The notes below the pieces were generated by a model, which saw nothing but the letters and a program-made list of their open reading frames with translations, did not search any database and had not been told where the DNA came from. 64,000 nt of DNA from Mycobacterium marseillense (GTDB lineage: Bacteria; Actinomycetota; Actinomycetes; Mycobacteriales; Mycobacteriaceae), in the NCBI RefSeq assembly GCF_010731675.1, contig NZ_AP022584.1:806001-870000 (forward strand), written 5' to 3'. This document shows, one piece after another, positions 60,681 through 64,000 of the stretch (position 1 is the first letter of the stretch; each line of letters starts with the position of its first letter). Position numbers and translations under genes: made by a program.

Positions 60681-62171
60681 CTAGGCGGTCAGATCGCGGG
60701 TAGCCGGCCCTTCCAACAGGGTGCCGTCGGGCGCGAAGCGCGACCCGTGCAGCGGGCATTCCCACGCCTTGTCGGCGTCGTTCCAGTTCACGATCCCGCC
60801 GAGGTGCGGGCACACCGGTGAGACGCGGTGCTCGACGCCGTCGACGCGGCAGCGCGCCTCCAGGTGCCACGGCGGACCGCTCACCACGCCGCCCTCCCCG
60901 TCGACGGGGTTGCGACGGCCGATGCGGGCCGCCGGGGTGATCCAGCCCTTGGTCAAATTGACGCCGACCTCGAGGTTGGCCTGCAGGGCCGTCGCCAAAC
61001 CCGTCAGCTCGTGCGGACTCCAGCTGGCGAACGCGCGGGCCCAGTCCATCCGCCCGCCCAGCATCCGGCTCGACAGCGCCAAGGCCGCCGCGGCGCCGTT
61101 GGTCATGCCCCATTTGTTGAAACCCGTTGCGACGAAGATGCTTTCGTTGTTCGGCAGGATGGGGCCCACGTAGGGCAGGTGGTCGATGGGCGTGTAGTCC
61201 TGCGCGGACCAGAAATGCGTTTGCTCGGCGCCCGGATAGTGCTTGCGCGTCCACGTCGCCAGCTCGTCCAGCGCTTCCGACGGGCTCTTCTCGCGACCCA
61301 CGGTGTGGCCCGCTCCGCCCACGATCAGCCTCTCGCCGTCCGCGACCGGCGCGTAGCGCACCGAACGTGTCGGCGAGTCGCTGCTGATCATCATCGGCCG
61401 AGTGATGGTGCCGGGCACCTTGAAGGCCAGGCAGTACGACCGGCTGGGCTTGACCCGCGCGAAGTAGCCGCCGCGATCCAGGATCGGGATGCCGGTGGCG
61501 AGCACCAGCTGATCAGCCGCAAGTTCGACGTCCTGCTGGGCGGCGTCGTTGACGTGCACGCGCACGCCCTTGCCGCGCGAGGAGACTCGTCGCACCCGGC
61601 TGTGCTCGGCCAGTCGCCCACCGCGGTCGAGCAGCTCGACGGCCAACGAGTCGAGGAAGGGCATCGGGTCGAACTGGGCCTGGTCGGCCAGCCGCACGCC
61701 GCCGTGATACTCGAACGGCACGTCGGCGTCGTCTTCCCAGACCGCCGGCAGGCCGGCCGCCTGACACGCCTTGAGTTCGGCCCGCGCCGATGGCACGCCC
61801 CGCGCCGACTGGGCGTATGTGTAGGCATCCTCGCGCTGCACCGCCACCCCGTGTGCCTCGCAGTGGCCCAACACCCATTCCTGTCCCTCGCGATTGCCGT
61901 CGACGTACGCGCGGGCCACGTCCTTGCCGTGCCGCGGCAACACCTTCGAAAGCTGGCTACCTTGCAGCAGGCTGATTTTGGCGGTCGTGTTTCCCGTCGC
62001 GCAGGCACCCACCGTGCGCGCCTCCAGCACCAGCACGTCCTTTCCCGCGCGGGCCAGCAGAACCGCCGTCATCAGGCCGGTGATGCCGGCGCCCACGACG
62101 ATGACATCGGCGGATGCGGGGCCCTGGTCAAGGGGGGTTGCAGCCCAAGGCCGTTCGGTTCGGTCGGTCAT
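60681..62171 (-). CDS. FAD-dependent oxidoreductase with C-terminal Rieske [2Fe-2S] domain
   Basis: A 496-residue fusion. The DAO-type FAD domain starts with DVIVVGAGITGLMTAVLLA and VLEARTVGACATGNTTAKIS, continuing to FVATGFNKWGMTNGAAAALALS. The last 85 residues form a Rieske domain: C-P-H-L in VSPVCPHLGG and CPLHGSRF, the C-x-H and C-x2-H cluster ligands. The same design occurs in YhfW-type proteins of Bacillus and in actinobacteria; the substrate is unknown. ATG 62171 is used (MTDRTERPW); the frame is open to 62213. Confidence 0.9.
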   Translation of the reverse strand: MTDRTERPWAATPLDQGPASADVIVVGAGITGLMTAVLLARAGKDVLVLEARTVGACATGNTTAKISLLQGSQLSKVLPRHGKDVARAYVDGNREGQEWVLGHCEAHGVAVQREDAYTYAQSARGVPSARAELKACQAAGLPAVWEDDADVPFEYHGGVRLADQAQFDPMPFLDSLAVELLDRGGRLAEHSRVRRVSSRGKGVRVHVNDAAQQDVELAADQLVLATGIPILDRGGYFARVKPSRSYCLAFKVPGTITRPMMISSDSPTRSVRYAPVADGERLIVGGAGHTVGREKSPSEALDELATWTRKHYPGAEQTHFWSAQDYTPIDHLPYVGPILPNNESIFVATGFNKWGMTNGAAAALALSSRMLGGRMDWARAFASWSPHELTGLATALQANLEVGVNLTKGWITPAARIGRRNPVDGEGGVVSGPPWHLEARCRVDGVEHRVSPVCPHLGGIVNWNDADKAWECPLHGSRFAPDGTLLEGPATRDLTA

Positions 62172-62232
62172 CCACAAAGAAGTCACGGCTGTGCTGATAC
62201 CCCAACCGGGCACGCGGAAACGCCGCGCGGGT

Positions 62233-62985
62233 TCACCCCCGCTTCAACCGGGCTTTCGCCTCCTTGAGCGAGTCGGCGGCGGCTCGGCTGGCTTCCTTGG
62301 CCCGGTCGTAGTCCCGTTCGGCGCTGCCGAGTTCGCGCTCGGCCGCCCGCACCGCCCTCGCCGTCTCGTCGCGGCGCCGCCGGGCCTCGTCGCGTTCGGC
62401 TTCCCGCTCGGACAACCGGTCGTCGGCGTCGGCTTTGGCCTGCTCGGCGGCGGCGACGGCCGCGCTGAGCTTCTCGCCGCGCCGGCTCGGCGGTTTCTCG
62501 GGCGCCGACTCCGGCGCGGTCTCACCGAAGGCCCCGAAACCCGACCACTGCTCGGGCCTGCTCAGTCGGCCCAGCCGCGCCCTCACCTGCGGGTCGGCGA
62601 TCGCGGCTTGCAGCGTGCTGGTCAGATCTTCGCGCACGGACGCCGACGGCTGTTTGACATCGGCGGCTTTCAGCGCGTCCCGAGTGAGTTCGTCGATGAG
62701 CTTGTGTTGTTCGGCCGACAAGTCGCGGATGCGTGCGCCGTCCATCGCGGCGTGCGCGGCGCGCAGCCGCTCACCGAGGTCGGTCAACCGTGCGCGGGTG
62801 TCCTTGCGCCGCAGGGCCAGCCGGTTGACGATCCATGCCGCCGTCGTCGGTTTGGTAGCCGCCGAGATACGTTTGGCGGTGTCGTCGTCACCGCGCTTCT
62901 TGGCCGCGGCGACCAACCTGGCGCGTTCGGCGGTGAACTCCTTGGGCGCCACGCCATACAGGTCGTCAAGTTCGTCGTCGGCCAT
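62233..62985 (-). CDS. coiled-coil conserved hypothetical protein
   Basis: A 250-residue actinobacterial protein. The N-terminal half has DDELDDLYGVAPKEFTAERARLVAAAKKRGD, AKRISAATKPTTAAWIVNRLALRRKD and ARLTDLGERLRAAH, a conserved helical domain. The C-terminal half, from about 170, is a charged coiled coil (AEQAKADADDRLSEREAERDEARRRRDET and beyond) ending ARLKRG. I know no function. ATG 62985 is the start. It is upstream of the Rieske oxidoreductase, 61 bp away on the same strand. Confidence 0.8.
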   Translation of the reverse strand: MADDELDDLYGVAPKEFTAERARLVAAAKKRGDDDTAKRISAATKPTTAAWIVNRLALRRKDTRARLTDLGERLRAAHAAMDGARIRDLSAEQHKLIDELTRDALKAADVKQPSASVREDLTSTLQAAIADPQVRARLGRLSRPEQWSGFGAFGETAPESAPEKPPSRRGEKLSAAVAAAEQAKADADDRLSEREAERDEARRRRDETARAVRAAERELGSAERDYDRAKEASRAAADSLKEAKARLKRG

Positions 62986-63123
62986 GAAGCCATGATCCCT
63001 CGCGGGTCCCGGCGACGGCCTGAATTCTTTGCGCGGAGCGGGCACTCACGGCGAGGATTCGCGCGTTCGGCGCAGGGCACGCCACGTTTACGGGGGTGCG
63101 CGGCGGGTTATCAGGTGTGCAAC

Positions 63124-64000
63124 ATGACAATCAGTTGGTCCCGCCCGGTTTTGCTGGCCGTGTTCGTTGTCGTCGGCGTGGTCGGCGCGATCCAGATCGC
63201 ATCGCAGGGGCATCACCCCGGCACCGTTGCGACGTCGCCGCCCGGGCCGGCGCACGTGACGTTCACCCCCGGACCCGGCGCGCATGACGTCGACCCAGTC
63301 GCCCCGGTGATGGTCAAAGCCGAGGTGGGCACCCTGGCCGGTGTTGACATGGTCAACGAGGCCGGCACTTCGGTCCAGGGCGTCCTGACCCCGGACAACC
63401 TGGTGTGGAAGCCCACCGTCCCGTTGGGCTACGGGCGCACCTACACGTTGACGGTCACCAGTCGCGGCACCAATGGCGTTGCAGCCAAACAAGTCTCGAC
63501 GTTCACGACGTTGCGGCCGTCCAATCAGACCAAGGTGTCGTTCACTACGACGGCGGAGGCCCCGCTGCGCGACGGCGGCACCTACGGCGTCGGAACGGTC
63601 ATCGTCGCGCACTTCGACGAGCAGATCGCCGACCGGGCCGCCGCCGAGCGGCGCCTGGCCGTGACCACCACCCCGCAGGTCCAGGGCTCATGGTTCTGGG
63701 TCGACGGCCAAAACGCGCATTGGCGCCCGGAGCACTACTACGCCCCGGGCACGCAGGTCACCGCCGAGGCGCAGATCTACGGAATCGCGTTGGGCGACGG
63801 GCTATTCGGGCAAGACGACACCCGGGTCGCGTTCCGGATCGGGGACGCGCACGTCTCCATCGCCGACGACGCCACCAAACAGGTCAGCGTCTTCGACAAC
63901 GGAGCGCTGGTGCGCACGATGCCCACCAGCATGGGGATGGGCGGCACCGAAGACGTCGGCGGGCGCAAGATCTCGCTGTGGACCCCGCCGGGCGTCTACA
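63124..64000 (+). CDS. L,D-transpeptidase, LdtMt2-like (cut by window end)
   Basis: The first 292 residues of a peptidoglycan 3-3 cross-linking enzyme. A membrane anchor (LLAVFVVVGVVGAIQIA) precedes two Ig-like domains: VAPVMVKAEVGTLAGVDMVNEAGTSVQGVLTPDNLVWKPTVPLGYGRTYTLTV, then FDEQIADRAAAERRLAVTTTPQVQGSWFWVDGQNAHWRPEHYY. The YkuD catalytic domain begins at VSIADDATKQVSVFDNGALVRTMPTSMGMGG. The Cys-containing active site is past the window. The layout is that of M. tuberculosis LdtMt2, but it has a plain anchor, not a lipobox. ATG 63124 is used. Confidence 0.92.
   Translation, partial: MTISWSRPVLLAVFVVVGVVGAIQIASQGHHPGTVATSPPGPAHVTFTPGPGAHDVDPVAPVMVKAEVGTLAGVDMVNEAGTSVQGVLTPDNLVWKPTVPLGYGRTYTLTVTSRGTNGVAAKQVSTFTTLRPSNQTKVSFTTTAEAPLRDGGTYGVGTVIVAHFDEQIADRAAAERRLAVTTTPQVQGSWFWVDGQNAHWRPEHYYAPGTQVTAEAQIYGIALGDGLFGQDDTRVAFRIGDAHVSIADDATKQVSVFDNGALVRTMPTSMGMGGTEDVGGRKISLWTPPGVY

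Overview
The window is high-GC actinobacterial DNA that reads as a Mycobacterium chromosome, most likely a slow grower of the M. avium-complex type (genus well supported, species inferred). Markers are an MmpS/MmpL RND pair, one PPE-PPW and one PPE-SVP protein, two small cutinases, an LGFP lipoprotein, an Rv1987-like CBM2 protein, a mycobacterial LCM-type methyltransferase and an LdtMt2-like L,D-transpeptidase. Genes are dense on both strands. I found no rRNA, tRNA or CRISPR array.

Layout. 1-3509: mmpL (cut by the window edge), mmpS and a TetR regulator, with candidate operators. 3695-10815: lipase/esterase, enoyl-CoA isomerase-like gene, a TetR gene with a near-perfect operator, PPE-PPW, a CobW-type metal GTPase, an acyl-CoA thioesterase and two small conserved genes. 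Three copies of a CGTCAC-N-GTGACG palindrome lie around the last pair.

11338-21080 is an accessory island. It has a three-gene recombinase module (tyrosine recombinase, HTH protein, zinc-finger recombinase homologue), an orphan Phd-type antitoxin, a 1118-residue protein joining an Mrr-like nuclease domain to a NACHT ATPase, and a two-gene unit of an ApeA-like HEPN RNase followed by a SEC-C/HNH-like protein. This set looks like an anti-phage defence island. Imperfect 21-bp repeats, each with a TCATC-W-GATGA palindrome, lie near both ends and may be attachment sites. The HEPN plus SEC-C/HNH pair is my best candidate for an undescribed two-component system.

21275-34370: two hypothetical genes, chloroperoxidase-like hydrolase, LGFP lipoprotein, SRPBCC protein, a hydrolase/TetR divergent pair sharing an operator, a decayed PLP-enzyme gene, the CBM2 protein, an HsaE-like hydratase, an RibD-C reductase, a cutinase behind an 8-bp tandem repeat, a membrane/PPOX fusion, a repeat-built secreted protein, a zeta-toxin TA pair and a secreted FKBP. 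34400-50512: metabolic genes including SDR, M42 peptidase, CitE-like lyase, glucose-6-phosphate dehydrogenase, a frameshifted FAD monooxygenase and HrpA helicase. 50651-64000: YihY/BrkB membrane protein, enoyl-CoA hydratase, second cutinase, CsbD-like and coiled-coil stress-type genes, alcohol dehydrogenase, three small genes, MOSC protein, PPE-SVP with a C-terminal SHOCT-like tail, a methyltransferase, a Rieske-tailed FAD oxidoreductase and the start of the L,D-transpeptidase.

Several genes have a TANNNT -10 element 6-8 nt before the start codon, which suggests leaderless transcripts, as is common in mycobacteria. Start choices below use this or a visible Shine-Dalgarno sequence.
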